Part shown: in pieces, positions 46,701 to 58,752 of the stretch
How positions within the stretch are numbered: position 1 is the stretch's first letter
Layout: the number at the start of each line of letters is the position of its first letter
NCBI RefSeq assembly: GCF_040802235.1
Contig: NC_133157.1
Span: forward strand, 89,080,001 to 89,144,000
Reading direction: 5' to 3'
From: Manis javanica
Lineage: Eukaryota > Chordata > Mammalia > Pholidota > Manidae
Length of the DNA stretch: 64,000 bases
Translations under genes and position numbers: made by a program
The notes under the pieces: generated by a model
What the model saw: the letters and a program-made list of their open reading frames with translations, nothing else
Database searches by the model: none
Told to the model about the DNA's origin: nothing

Positions 46701-47200
46701 TTTCTGGAAATGATTCCTTTGAAATCAGGAGAACCACTTAAAGAAAAGGAAGGTAATTGTACTCCCCAGCGACGGCACCTCCAACTGTTCTGGAGGCAAT
46801 TCGGTGTGCACTCTCCGAGTGTGAGGGTGTGTGAGTCACTCCATGGCCAACCTCGTGGGGACCCTTCTGTTTCTAGAACCATACCAAAATAAAGTGTAGG
46901 AAGGGCTTTCACAGATGTTCAAATCTGGGGTGTCCCCCAAGGAATCATATACTACTGGAGCTTGACACGACCCTCTGGCTCTCCTGGTCCCTTAGCTGCC
47001 CACCAGGCTGCAGGGGGCCTGGGTTGCCTGGCCCAGGTGACCCAGGAGCCACAGGGCAGGCACATCTTGTGGTGGGGCCACCGAGGGATGGGGCCACGCC
47101 CAGCGATCCCAGGTTGGCCCCATTCCATTGACTTGCTGTCCTTCCACAGATAAGTTTTCATTTGACAGCATTTACCAAAGCTAAAAAGAATAAAAAATCA
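43710..47200. other. Unassigned sequence
   Basis: About 3.5 kb without a recognised gene. It includes the GT tract at 45763-45791 and a short ATT run near 46247. A possible AATAAA at about 46888 has no exon structure upstream. Confidence 0.4.
45763..45791. repeat. (GT)n microsatellite
   Basis: Two GT runs separated by 'gcat', ending in about eight perfect GT units. Confidence 0.85.
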
Positions 47201-47204
47201 CTGA

Positions 47205-47320
47205 CCTACTTGAGGCCCTTATTTTACAAATGAGAAAGCTGGGCATGGAGAAACATGTGGGTCAGGGACTCCCAAAAAGAAAGTCGGGCAGAGCCAAGAG
47301 CTGCCAAACAGCTGGGTAAA
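47205..47320 (-). mobile_element. MIR SINE fragment, antisense
   Basis: 'ttattttacaaatgagaaag' (47219) followed by 'ggcagagccaagagctgcc' (47287) resembles the complement of the MIR core and its internal promoter side. The middle is decayed, so the call is tentative. Confidence 0.5.
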
Positions 47321-49076
47321 ATGAGACGGATGGAGAAGGGCAACCATCGAAAAGTCCGTGTGGCAGATGAAGGTCTTAAAGATGATTATAGTGATTACAC
47401 TCAAGGAGATGAGAGAACACTGACTATCCATACAACAAGAAGAGGTTGTTAAGAAAATGAACTATAGAACTGCAAAATAAAACCCAACTGTTAGTGAAGT
47501 TTCATTAAGTAGGTGCAATAGTAAAACAGGCATTGTAGGGAGTTAGCGAGCTGACCACAGGGCTCTTGCAGACACATGAAGGGAGACCCAGAAATCTCAT
47601 CACATACTCACCAGGAGCTCCAGAAGAAAGAGAGAATCCAGGCAGGCAGATAGTCAACAAATAGAAGACATTCAACAGAAGCTCTTCCCTTCCAAGCTGG
47701 TGTGGCCTGCACCATCACCATCCTGCAGTCACCTGAATAATGTGATCTGTGTTTTGTAATCAAGTCCATGGACAACCGGGTGTGCATGTGAGCACGGGAA
47801 ATACACAGAGCTGGTGTCAGCCAGTTCCTTGCTGCCCCAGTGGTGGTCACAATGCCACAGAAACATAGTTCCCGTGGACTGGCACGCGTGGATTCAGCAC
47901 AACAAAAGTGAGCGCAGGTGAATGTGTTACCTTGCTGCAGATGCAGAGAGAAGACAGTGGCCTTCTCAGAAGCACAAATAACCAAGTCCTGCTGTCCTCA
48001 CCATGCACGTCCCTGAGTCAGCCCTGCTCACTCTGAGGGCATTAGTGATGCAAAGGAGGAAAGGGCAACCCTAGCATCTTGTCCAGAGGCAGAGCACTGG
48101 CAGAATGTGCTCACACAAAGAAATGAACTACAGAGGGGCAGTTAGCAACGTGCAGCATGCCCACTGTTCTGGTGAGAATGCACGTTCCAGCTACAAAACA
48201 CAAACTGTGTGGTTTCAGCTGAGTTAAATGCTCTTGTATTTGCATTTAAACCTGGCATTGTGGAATGTAAAGATGATGCTAAAATTCAAGCTAGTAATTT
48301 AAAACATTCACTATTTTTTTTTAACTTAGAATGGCATTCAATAACAAAAATGCCATAACCAAACCAAGACTGTGAAGGAAAGGAAAGCTTTACATTTTGG
48401 GACTTTTCCTTCTTTTTGAACAAAGGTCCCACATTTTAATTTTGCATGGGATCCTGCAAATGAGGTAGCTGGCAATATTTAAAAGGGGCTGGTAAAGTCA
48501 GAGCAGAATGCATTTTTAAATTATTGACTTTGGAACTTCAAAGGTAAAGAAAAATTTCTGAGGTCTCCAGAGAGAGAAAGAAGAGTTCTTATAAGCTTGT
48601 AAGCAGCCACAACAAGTAGTGCTGGAGGGCTAAGGGTTCCATGACTTCGAGGTCAGAACACTGCCGCCTGGGTGCAGGTGCTGGGGGCTCCTCCAGGGCT
48701 CCCCACTGTGAAAAAAGGCAGATGGAGAAACCAGCAGCCTGAGGTGGTGGATGGGCTGGTTGTGAAATCCTCCGGGCATCTCACAGAACTGGCAGGGCCG
48801 GCTCTGGAGCCCAGCCAGTTCCCAGGACGTGCAGAGACACAGTGCGCTGGGCTGTCCCACAGGGCAGTGGGTGGTGGGCTGCAGTGCCAGGACGTGTGGG
48901 AACGTGGCGTCCTGCCAGTCCAGGGCCTGGACACCACAACTGGCAGAAAACCTAGTAGGGTGGAGAAGGGGTTAGGGGCTGCAGCAGACATGGCAGGACT
49001 GAGGGGCACTGGGGCTGCCAGGGAGACTAGGATGGCTGGGACCAACTCTGTGCTGTGGGTTCACAAGAAGACAGCA

Positions 49077-49268
49077 CACATGTACACACACACACACACA
49101 CACACACACAGAGACATACACAACATACATGTACAGACACACCCAGAGACATATATAAACTCACAGACCCAAACACATACAGACATACACAGACACAGAC
49201 ACACATGCCCACAAACATGCACACAGACACATAGGCATTTATAGATTTGTAGACACACAGACACACAG
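49077..49268. repeat. Compound CA-rich microsatellite
   Basis: A perfect (CA) run of about 13 units at 49083-49110 is followed by 150 bases of degenerate 'acacagacaca' type sequence. This is an old, interrupted microsatellite. Its translation into Cys/Val-rich or Thr/His-rich frames is an artefact. Confidence 0.9.
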
Positions 49269-50109
49269 CAATGGAAATTTCTCTTTTGGCTTTTCAAAAA
49301 TTTCCATATACAAACAATTCACTTTGGCCAACCAAACTTCTGCCTGTGTTAGGAGCTGGTGAGTGGTGCATTGAGCCAGGGGTCTGCCTTCCATCCCCCG
49401 CTTTGTCCCCTGGTAGAGGCACTATTGAACAGAGCCAGCTGTGCCATCCAGGAGGGACCTGTAGTCACAAAGCTGTGGGGAAGTCTGGCAGCCGGTGCTG
49501 GCTGTCCGGCCGGGTGACCACCTGGTGTCCGCTCCCCACGCTGCTCAGGGGCAGGGAAGGAGCTTTCAGACGACTTACAGCCTGATGTCCATAAAACACA
49601 CACCTCAGATAGGACAGTGCATTGTGTTCCCGGGACTGGAAGAGCCAGAGGGCATGTGAGGGAGTGGACTGGGGTGGTGGAAGGAGGGGAGACAGGTGTG
49701 AAAGGGACACAGGCAGCTTTCAGGCTGGGGGAGCCCAGGCCAGAGAGCCAGGTGGGGCTGGACGGGCATGCAGGATGCGGTGGGCCACAGATGGCCGGGA
49801 CACGTGGGCGGAATGGGTGTGGGCGGGTTTCCATGCCTCAGGGGTCCTGTGCGTTTTGAATATATTTCCCGGGTCTCTGACGGGACTGTCCTCTACGGAG
49901 GTTTCCATAAGTACTCAACCGCAGGACACCTTGTTTTCCACTAGGGGACAGGCCCAGAGGGTCCCACCTCTCAACTCAGCACGGTTGGTCCGCCCCGACA
50001 GGGCAACAGTGGCTGCAGCTGGAAAGCCACTGTTGGCTTAAAAGGATGGAGTGCCAGGCAGGAACCAGTCCCTTAGCCAATGGCGCAGTTCTTGGTGGAA
50101 CCCGCAGCC

Positions 50110-50330
50110 TGGGGCCGTGAACTGCCAAGTGCAGTGCGTGCCCAGCAGCCCACCCGGGGTGAAAGGCAAAGCGGCCTTCGTAGGGGAAACCACGTGGGGG
50201 CAGCGACGGTCGTCAGCTGTGACTTGCACAGCGCCTTGCCGAGGACTGTTGCAAGAATGACTTGCTCTGGGGTGCCTTCGTTTGTGTGTTAGGGACAAGG
50301 GCTTGCCAAAGGGCCGAACGGAGGCTAATG
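50110..50330. other. Small CpG-enriched tract
   Basis: About a dozen CpG dinucleotides fall within roughly 150 bases (50110-50260), including three in 'agcgacggtcgtc' at about 50201. This is well above the local background. There is no exon or promoter motif I can support. Confidence 0.4.
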
Positions 50331-51978
50331 GCCTGAGTGGGGGACAAGGGATGAGGGGCACTTAACTATTCACGTGACTGGAAAGGGAATACACACAATG
50401 AAATCTCCAAGTCCAGTCATTTTAAAACAGCAGCCATTGTTTGCTGACCGCCCACCCGTGGAGGCTGCCTGCGGGAGAGCAGGAGAACCAGGTTGGGTGG
50501 GGTCTGTGCTGGGCCTGACGTGGGGGATTCGTCTTGGCTACTCTGGGGTACAGCAGTGTCCCCCCGGCACCTGGGTCTCCCAGGCTTTGGGGTCCACGAG
50601 GTTGGGAGCCCTGTGGCCCTCCGTCCCAGGGAGTCTGGCAGATGAGGATCTTCACGGTGGCCGTCCTTGCTCTTATGTATCCAGCTCTGACGCCTGCTCA
50701 CAGAGCGGCCCACTGGGTTCTGACGACACCCCAGGCTCCCCAGGAAGGGCCCGGCCCAGGTGAGCATGGGAAAGTCTGGGAGGCAAACTGTGAGGGGACC
50801 CCCTTCTGCCCTTCCTTCTTTAACACATCTCTCAGCCTCCAACAAAAGTTCCAAGTGTGACGGCTCGCTCTCATGACACGGAAACAGGTGTCAAGGTGGG
50901 GAGGTGCTCTTCAGAGTAGGAGGGGTCATCCACCCAGTGCTGAATCTCCCCACGCACAGCTGGGACTGTGCCCAGGAGTCAGGGGGTCGGAGCTCGGCTC
51001 TGGAGGGGGTCTCCCGAAACACTTCGGCGTCATGCCCACATGTAGGGGAAGCCGGAGCACAAATACAATCTGCATGGCCTATGGCTCCGTCATCTCTGCT
51101 GCCGTCCTCTGGCCTGTTGTCAGTAGCAAATTAGAAATAAATACTTTTCACCAACCTAGACAGTCATCTGCCATTCTTCCTGTCATTTCTCAAATGTTTT
51201 CTCAGGTGTGGCAAGGAGATGGGGCTACACTGGTTCTGCTTCATGTCTGGGAACCAGGGAAAGACAGGAGCTGGCCCTGTGGCACGACCCCCTGTGACGA
51301 GGGAGGCAGAAGCTGCGTAGGAGAGGATAGCCTCCAGGCAGGTGGTTATGAGGCTACTGTCTCCACCCACACCCCCTGAGTTCCAGGCTTGGGGGGCCTT
51401 ATAGGACGCCCCTGTAAAATGGTGGATCAGACCTGGGGTTCTATATTTCCTCCTTAGGCCCCATGTTCAGAAAGGGCGAATCCTGTAAACCACACTGACC
51501 CCAGAGAAAAAGGCATTGTGTTCAGACTTTCCCCTAATCAAAGGCCTGGGCTACTCAGGAGTATTGCTGTCGTCTGGCAGCCTGCTCCAGGGACAGGCAC
51601 TGTGCCCCCAGGCTGCCAGGTAGTACTTTGCCAGGCCTGCAGAAGGGGCCTGTCAGCTCCACCATTGGGCACCCTCCACAGAGGAGCACGTTCAAGGCCA
51701 GGCTAGCAGGAATGAACACAGCTGAGCGGATCTTCAGCAGGAGGATGAGAGGAAACCTTGTAAGTCCCCTTCACTGGCCAACACCTAATGGCAACTATTC
51801 GAAATTGCTTCCCTGAACAGAGCAGCCAGCCACCAGCCACTTAACTCTGAAAAAAAATCACTTACTCCATCTTTTCACACTTCTCAAGATGTGATTCCCA
51901 CAGTGCAACCAGCTGGAGGCTTTCACACGTTTGTGAAAATAGGCAGAACCAGGCCTGAGCCCTTGCCCCAGGGTCAGG

Positions 51979-51992
51979 CTGCCACCTAGTGG
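51979..51992 (-). promoter_or_regulatory. CTCF-type core motif
   Basis: On the minus strand this reads CCACTAGGTGGCAG, which fits the 14-base CTCF core consensus (CCASYAGRKGGCRS) at every position. The preceding bases 'gagg' are also compatible. Binding is inferred from the motif only. Confidence 0.6.
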
Positions 51993-52872
51993 CCTCTCGG
52001 GGAGCAGCCCCACGTGGTGCCCAGCTGCAAGTGCGGGGCTCACCCCTCTGAGGGACACAAACCGCCCACTGCCTTCCTGCATGGCAGGGCCAGCCCATGA
52101 GAGAGACTAGGTATGATGGCGAGCCTGCCCTTGTTTCTTTTCTTTCCCTCCCCGCCCACCTGCCTTCTCTCAGAATCACCTTGGGGATGGCCCTGGCACA
52201 AGCAGGCAGTCCTGGTGGGCCCCGTCTGCACTGTTAGGTTCCGGGAGGCAGGTCCACCAGCAGCATGGTTGTGGGAAAAAGGTTCTCCAGGGATTGCGAT
52301 TCTGCCTGGGACCCTAGGCAGTTAGGTCATTATAACAGGGGCCTGGGGCCCAGCAGTTGGCCTAACCAACTTGCCACTTGGTGCTTCAAAGGGGCCCGTG
52401 GCATGTGCCAGGCACTGCACAGCCACCATCTGCGCCTGTGTGTGCCCAGAGCTCCTGCCTGGGACCTAGTGTGTCACCTTAAGAAACAGGTTTAAGGGAC
52501 GGTGGGCTCAGGGTGGCAGGAACCAGGGGTCCCACTCCTGGTCCCTCCCGATCAGTCTGCACAGAATGGTCTCATCAGCTCCTCTGGGTTCCCTGGTGTT
52601 TGGGAACAGATTCTGACCGATTTCACAGCTCAGCAGGGCCTGCAGAGTGCAGTTTTCTCCAGGCACCAGCAGGGCTGTGGGGTCCAGGGCCTGGTCAGGT
52701 CCACCAGTTACAGGAGGAGTTGGGCTAAGTCACCCCATGTCCTACACTCCCCTCGGGGTTGGCAGTCACCTCCTTTTTAACAAAGCACTACCTGGGAGCT
52801 TTGTTCATACATTAGTTAGGCCTCTGAGGGCTGTAGCAAACCTCCTGCTGGCTGTCCTTCTCCCTCCTCTAG

Positions 52873-52916
52873 TTCTGTCTCTGTCTCTGTCTCTGTCTCT
52901 GTCTCTCACACACACA
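52873..52916. repeat. (TCTGTC)n with adjoining (CA)n
   Basis: About five perfect hexamers of 'tctgtc' pass directly into a short (CA) run. Confidence 0.9.
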
Positions 52917-53589
52917 GCTGAGTCCCAGAATTTGGAAATCCCATGTATAAATCTGCCTCTCAGCCCTCTCTGTCCTTCTGAGGAATGATGACAACGGGCA
53001 GTGGGGTGACATTGGCCTCTCACCTCCAATGCCCTGGGGCCATTTCACTTGAGAGCGGCAGCCTGAGGCCTGTGTGGTGGGGTGGGAACTGAGCACCTCA
53101 TGGGTCAGAAGGCAAAGCCAGAACATGCCTGGTGGCCTGAGCATATTCCCCCACAGATCGGGCTGACACACTCATGCAGAGAGGCCTCAACTGCAGCCTG
53201 TGGAGTTAAGGCCCCGGGTGAAGCTGACTGTCCAGCCTGTCACTGTTGTCTTGCCCAGGTGGGTAGGGACTCCAGGAAACATCTTCTGGTGCCTTCACCT
53301 GCCCGCTGCCCACGTGGACAGCCTCTGGCTGTCACCAGCAGGTGAACACAGAGCAATCAGACATGAACATCTGGGCACCACCCCATGTTGGGCCTGGCCT
53401 CCCCCTGTGTCCCCAGCCACTCTGTTCTGTGTCTCCACGTGCATGAAGCCCCGCCTTTCCCTGAAAAGCCTGGGGGCCTTTGCGGTGGGCCAGACCCCAG
53501 GGGAACAGGGAAGGAATCCTGGATCCCAGTAGAGGTCCCTTCCCATTCCGGTGTCTCTGGCACCTGCTTCCCCCCCACTCTGCCTGCCT

Positions 53590-53670
53590 ACTGCACCCAC
53601 TCTGCTCACTCAGCCCTCTGCACCCTCTGGGCCCACTCTACCCACTGTGCCCTCTGGGCCCACTGTCCCA
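53590..53670. repeat. Degenerate tandem repeat
   Basis: Units resembling 'ccctctgggcccactctaccc' recur with a period of about 28 bases; 'ccctctgggcccact' appears twice exactly. Copy number is low. Confidence 0.65.
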
Positions 53671-54214
53671 GCTGACCAGGTAGAGGGGGCAATGCCCTCT
53701 GGAGCCATAGAGATGACTCATGGCCATGAAGGGGGCACATAGGTTGTAAGTATAGACGTTAGGAGGTTGGTGGCTCACATGGGCCCCAGTTTTCTGGCTG
53801 ACAGTGAGCACAGAGGCCCATTCGGACCTGGAAGTGGGGCTGGGGCCATCCTGGAGGTCAGGGCCAAGGTGGCCTGCCTGCCTAGTCATTTGAGCTGAAA
53901 GTTGTCAGCAATGATCCACGGTCCAAAGCATCTATTTATGCAAGTGCAGTCATTTCTGAGGCTGGCTGAATCCCAGGTTCTCCAAATTAGGGTATTCCTT
54001 AAAGATGAGCATTTCTGAACCCACAGGTCCCATACAGCAACCTGAGAGTATCGGCGAGCGCAGGCGCCATGCGGTGATGGCTCTGAATGACACGGTCAGC
54101 TAGAACCTCTCCAAGCTGGGAGCAGGCTATGGTCGGACCCCACAGGGACACAGCCCTTTCCAGGCACTTGAGAGGAGGCAGTGAACACAATGACAAAGGG
54201 TCATTTGCACAGCG

Positions 54215-54555
54215 TTACGGGCTATTGTGTCCCCTAAAACCTCATGCTGAAAGACTGACCCCCAGTCCTCAGAATGAGACCTTATATGGAAATAAGGTCA
54301 CTGCAGGTGTGATTGGTCAAGTTGCAGTCCTAGGGGAATAGGGCAGCCCCTCATAAGAAGGGGAAATTTGGGCCCAGAGACAGACATGCACAGAGGGAGG
54401 CCCATGTTCGGACACAGGGAGATGGTGGTACCTGTACACCCAGAAGGGAGGAGCACCAGCCCGGCCCACCCCTGGGTCTGGGGCTTCAGCCTCCAGATAG
54501 AGACATGACAAATGTCTGCTGTTTAAGCCCCAGGGCCTCGGCTCCAGACCCATGA
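54215..54555 (+). mobile_element. ERVL-MaLR LTR (MST/MLT1-like)
   Basis: The sequence follows the LTR sense strand: 'ctattgtgtcccctaaaacc' (54222), 'acccccagtcctcagaatga' (54258), 'tcataagaaggggaaatttg' (54351), 'cacagggagatggtgg' (54413), 'cttcagcctccagatagag' (54484) and 'ctgctgtttaagccccag' (54515). The AATAAA before the last block is lost. It is a solo LTR with no internal sequence. Confidence 0.8.
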
Positions 54556-54689
54556 AGCCCCAATCTGGGGAAAGAACTGGGCTTTTTTAGGTGCCAGTTG
54601 ATTTTCTAGAGTACATTCAGGCCTGAGAACCAGTGGTGTTGGGCAAAGAAATCCAGGTGGGCCTCTTTTTCGGCGCTCTTCTCTGAGTG

Positions 54690-54835
54690 GTGGCCTTTTC
54701 ATTTGTAAAATGAGGAGTTGACAATGGCAGCCATGTCAAACGTTGCTTCTTTTTAGACTTAAAAGTAGAAAATATACCTGACAAGGCTTTGCAAGCTGTA
54801 AAATATTTTGCAAACGTCAGCTCTGTGACAGAGCT
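54690..54835 (+). mobile_element. MIR/MIR3-like SINE fragment
   Basis: 'tcatttgtaaaatgagga' (54699) and 'tgtaaaatattttgcaaacg' (54799) resemble the core and tail of a MIR-family element. The middle is diverged. Confidence 0.45.
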
Positions 54836-55512
54836 CAAAAATACCACCACACAGAAAAATACAACCCCAAAGCCATTCACATACATGCGTAGGGTTCTAG
54901 GCAGCCACACGTTGTCCCATGTTTTTATTACAAAAGCCTGTGCATGCTGGCCTGCCCAGTCGTCTGGGGTGTGGCCAATGGGCTGCCGGTGGGCATCACT
55001 TAAATGTTTGCTTTTCTGATGTGGGTGCTTTCCAAAAGCTGAGAATGGGGGGACAGGAAGAGTATGACACCCATAGATTCTGATGTCACTGTCAGGTGAT
55101 GTGGGGGAGGAGGCCAACATGGTTTTCTCTCCTGGTGAATCACCAGTGACTGAGGAGTTGTCTTGGGACAGCCTGGCCTCTGAGTGGTCACTCACCCCTC
55201 AGGGGACCATGAGAGATGAAGGCCGCTCTGCCAGTTGGGCTGGTTCCTCAGGGGCAGGAGGACAGGTGGTCAGCACAAAAGCCCAAGTCCCACTGAAAAG
55301 ATACCTGCAGGTCTAAAGGCCCCACCCACCCCCGCTCCCGTCGCCTCTGCTGTCCAGCACCCACCCCACCCGTCACTCTCAGAGGGGACAGAGCAGGGGT
55401 CAGTCTCCGAGCAGCACAGGAAAAGCAGACCTTCACTGTGAATTAAGACTTGGCTCTTATGAAGACTTAGGGCCAGACCCACAGGAGGTGGGGGGAGGGC
55501 TAGATGGTGCGA

Positions 55513-55535
55513 GCCGGCCCAGAAAACGGGCCGGC
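55513..55535 (+). repeat. GC-rich perfect hairpin
   Basis: The arms 'gccggccc' and 'gggccggc' are exact reverse complements around the seven-base loop 'agaaaac'. It contains four CpGs and resembles no known element. There is no T run after it. Confidence 0.85.
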
Positions 55536-55681
55536 CATGCTCGCCCTGGTTAGGAGTAGGAAGTCACTTTCATGTTAAGAGGAGATGGAGAACTACAGGA
55601 TCAGAGAGAAAAGAGTCAAAACACCCAACACAGGGCTCCCTCCTGACCCTTCCCCCACAGGACAGACACCCGACGCAGGGC

Positions 55682-55701
55682 TCACACACACACACACACA
55701 G
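55682..55701. repeat. (AC)n microsatellite
   Basis: About nine perfect AC units. Confidence 0.9.
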
Positions 55702-56234
55702 AATCCTGGGGATTACAAAGGACACAGGCCCCACAAGCCAGCTTTGCACCCCATGTTTCCCAATTATGCTATACGAAGGCACCATAGAGGGAAGGCAGCT
55801 GGGGAGACAATTAGTGCACAGGAGTAAAGTTCTGGAAGGACATAGAGAGAAGACCCCCTCACGGACCGTTACCGAGTGGGTGTGCTAGCAACTCTAAGAG
55901 TGCCCCAGAATGAACAAATGTGTAAATGTTTTGACTGCAGAAAATGTTGACTGAATGTCTGCCACCTGCTATGCTTTGCAGTGCTTTTCTTTGGGGGACT
56001 CTCTCCAGCTTCACTGCATCCCTCTGCAGAGGCTGGCTGCTCCCCTGACTTGGTGGAGTCTGCTGGGATTCTGGTCTGGGGGTGCCCATGGAGGTTCGGC
56101 TCACCTCCTCTCCACTTGGACTTCCCTGCCATGCCTAATGCTGTGAGGTACAGAGTTGAGACAGCTCGGATCGGCTGAATCAAACTTCTACTTTCTTCAG
56201 GGTTGAATGTTGACAGATACAAGGAGCGGCAGGA

Positions 56235-56252
56235 GGGAGGGGTGGGGTGGGG
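56235..56252 (+). other. Tight G-quadruplex motif
   Basis: Four G runs (3, 4, 4 and 4 residues) are separated by single bases (A, T, T). Single-nucleotide loops give the most stable kind of predicted parallel G-quadruplex. Confidence 0.8.
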
Positions 56253-58613
56253 TGACAACCGCCTGTGTGACAGTGTGCTGCCATGTAGGTTTGCTCAGCA
56301 GGGTGCTGCTGGCTGGCAGAAAGCTCCTGGGATCCCTGGGAATGCACCCAGCACCCAGAAGCTGGGCTCTGCGAGGTGCCTTTGGTACAAAGGTGCTGCC
56401 CTCCATGTTTCTGAGAAGCTCCAGGTGCATGTGAAATGGAGCCCTCACCTCCTGTGGGGGGCTGCAGGGGGCTGGCTGAGTCCCACGAAGGTCACTTTCT
56501 CTCTGACACAACCCACTCACTAAGGGCTTGAACTTAGCAGAATGGCTTTTTGGTAAGTGATGGTTCCTACATTTCTTGTCTGCTCACTCACTCCTCTGCA
56601 GGCTGAGTCCTGTCCTCAGCCCCAGTGCCCGGAGAAGGGCCCTGGGAAGCGGCTCACAGCTGGCAGTGTGGCTGGCTTTGACATTCTGGGCACTTCATGG
56701 AAATTCACGAGTCATCTGACACAAGCTGTGGAGAATAAACACTACCAGACACTGGCTCTTTATTATTATGAATGACAAAGAGTTGTTTATGAATACCATA
56801 CAGTTACACTCATTGTTCCACAGCTTAGACATGGAAAACTGAGTCATTCCAAGACATTAAAGAAAGATCACAGCAGCGTAATGTGTTAGGACTCAGGGCT
56901 TTGGCAATGTAATGCCTCACTATAAACCAGCTCCTGGACATGCCCTGTGGAGTGGCGTGTGGACCGAGAGCATTGCTTGGTGGGCTAATGCCCCGTAAGG
57001 GGCAGTGACCAGAGCCGGCGGACAAATCCAGGCAGGCTCTGGGCACACCAAGGAAAACCCCGGGCAGTGCTCGGTGACCAGGGGCACGCTTACTGGGTTT
57101 GGTGACAGCAGCGCTGGAAAAACATTGTTTCTTCTGCTAGGTTAACTTTGTAAAACTGCAAAATGCCAAGTAAGTGGCCTAAAAAGAGCTCAGTGCAATG
57201 AAACATCAAGTTAAATGCCCTGCACCCTCCAGCTATATCCCAATGCTCTCATTTCTTTTCTTTTTCTTTGAAAGAAAGATTGATTATTTGTGTCCCGGTG
57301 TGTGAGAGGGGGGAAATGGGGAGAGCGTGATGCATAAACAGCCAGCCTTGAGAACAAGACAGGGCTGGTTTCTCAGCTGTAAGAACATGACAGCCACTTC
57401 TGTGGCTGGTTACAGGGAGGGAAGTACCTTTTCACAAGTGCCCAGGGTCCCACCCGTTCGGTGTTTCCCAATGTGTGAGAGCAACAGCCATTCTGTCTTG
57501 CTAACAGGCACTGAGCACAATAATGGTTTTGTGTCAAAGAAGTCGGGAAATGTTGAGGGGCCCCGGTGAGTGACAGGACCTTGCTGTCCATCTCCTCCAG
57601 TGTGGGGCGGGCTAACGCGGAATGCAGAGCTGTCCGGTCCAGGGAGCCGCGGCTTGCCCAGCATGGCCTGGCAGACACGGTGAAAGGCTTTTCCAGGCTT
57701 TTCTTGGGTGACCAGCGGGGAGGAGACCAGATGGGGCCTGGGCCTGGTGGCTGCTGCACTCACAGTACCAGAAAAGATGCAGTGGGAAGGTCAGAGGACT
57801 TCCTTCCCATAGCAGGGGAGGATCTGCACCCTCAGGACCCCTGCCAGTGCCCAGGGGAAGCAGCAGCCGTGCTGAGCAGGAGACCCCAGCGCTACCTTTC
57901 CCTAGCTACGGGAATCCGGGAAAGCAAAATGTCATTCTGGTTCTTACAAGATGCTCCTTTCCTCTGAAGGACGAGAAGGTGTTTATGGGCAGTACTGAAG
58001 TCCCCTCTGAGCCTTGGAAGGATGCGCCCAGGTCATGGCCTGAGTCAGGTGAGGGATAAAGCATCTCACCTGACTGCTGGCAATAAGCCCTCGGGTTTCT
58101 GCCCCCACTGGGGTGGAGGCTGGGAGGTCAGCCTGCTTCCTGAGCCACTGCACAGCTGTCCACCGTGTGCCCCCTGCATGGGGCAGAGTGGCTCCACTGC
58201 CATTTCTAGGCTATGGCCCAGGCTCTGCACCAGCATTCACCCCCGTCTGTGGGCTGGTGGGCATGTCATCTGCAAGGTGTGGATGGAGGCCAAGTGTGCA
58301 GGGCTCGCCGGGTCCCGGCTCGAGACAGGGCCACCTGCTCGTCTCTGCATTCCCTCCCTGATCCTACTGCTGCCAGAGCCTGGGACCATCCCATCTCAGC
58401 GGTTCAGCTTGGCTCACCGAGGGAGCATGACCAAGGCTCCTCCTGGCCTCTGCTTCCTGCAGCAGGGGCCTCAGTGGGCCAGGAGGGGGCAGGTGCAGGA
58501 GAGTCTATGCTGGGCCAGGCCTGAGTGGGGGAGGTGACCTTGGCCACCAGTGCTTGTCCCCAGCAGGACGCCTGCCCCACACTGCATTGATGTGGCCATA
58601 TGGAATAAGGTTC

Positions 58614-58752
58614 AATGTGTGTGTGTATGTGCAGGTGGGGATATGTGTGTTGGGGGTGCATACGTGAGTATGTATGTGTGTGTGATTTGTGTGTATGTGC
58701 TGTGGAATGCGTGGTGTGCATGCACACGTGAGTGTGTGAGTGTGTGTGTATA
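58614..58752. repeat. GT-rich degenerate microsatellite
   Basis: Interrupted GT repeats ('gtgtgtatgtg', 'gtatgtatgtgtgtgtg') run for about 140 bases. The overlapping Cys/Val-rich and Thr/His-rich frames are composition artefacts. Confidence 0.85.

Larger units (their letters stand above)
47325..51975. other. Unassigned sequence with CA tract and CpG cluster
   Basis: No gene recognised. The interval holds the CA-rich tract at 49077-49268 and a CpG-enriched part at about 50110-50330. Open frames of up to 190 codons run into or over the CA tract or GC-rich sequence and have no domain. Confidence 0.4.
51995..54210. other. Unassigned sequence
   Basis: No gene recognised. The interval includes the TCTGTC tract at 52873-52916 and a degenerate tandem repeat at 53590-53670. 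Confidence 0.4.

Noticed and set aside
46680-46910. Possible gene end at an AATAAA near 46888 on the plus strand
   Set aside because: There is no acceptor, coding-like frame or clear GT-rich downstream element to go with it. A lone AATAAA is common by chance.
48672-49244. 190-codon plus-strand open frame
   Set aside because: Its last third is translation of the CA repeat (Thr/His-rich), so the length is an effect of the microsatellite.
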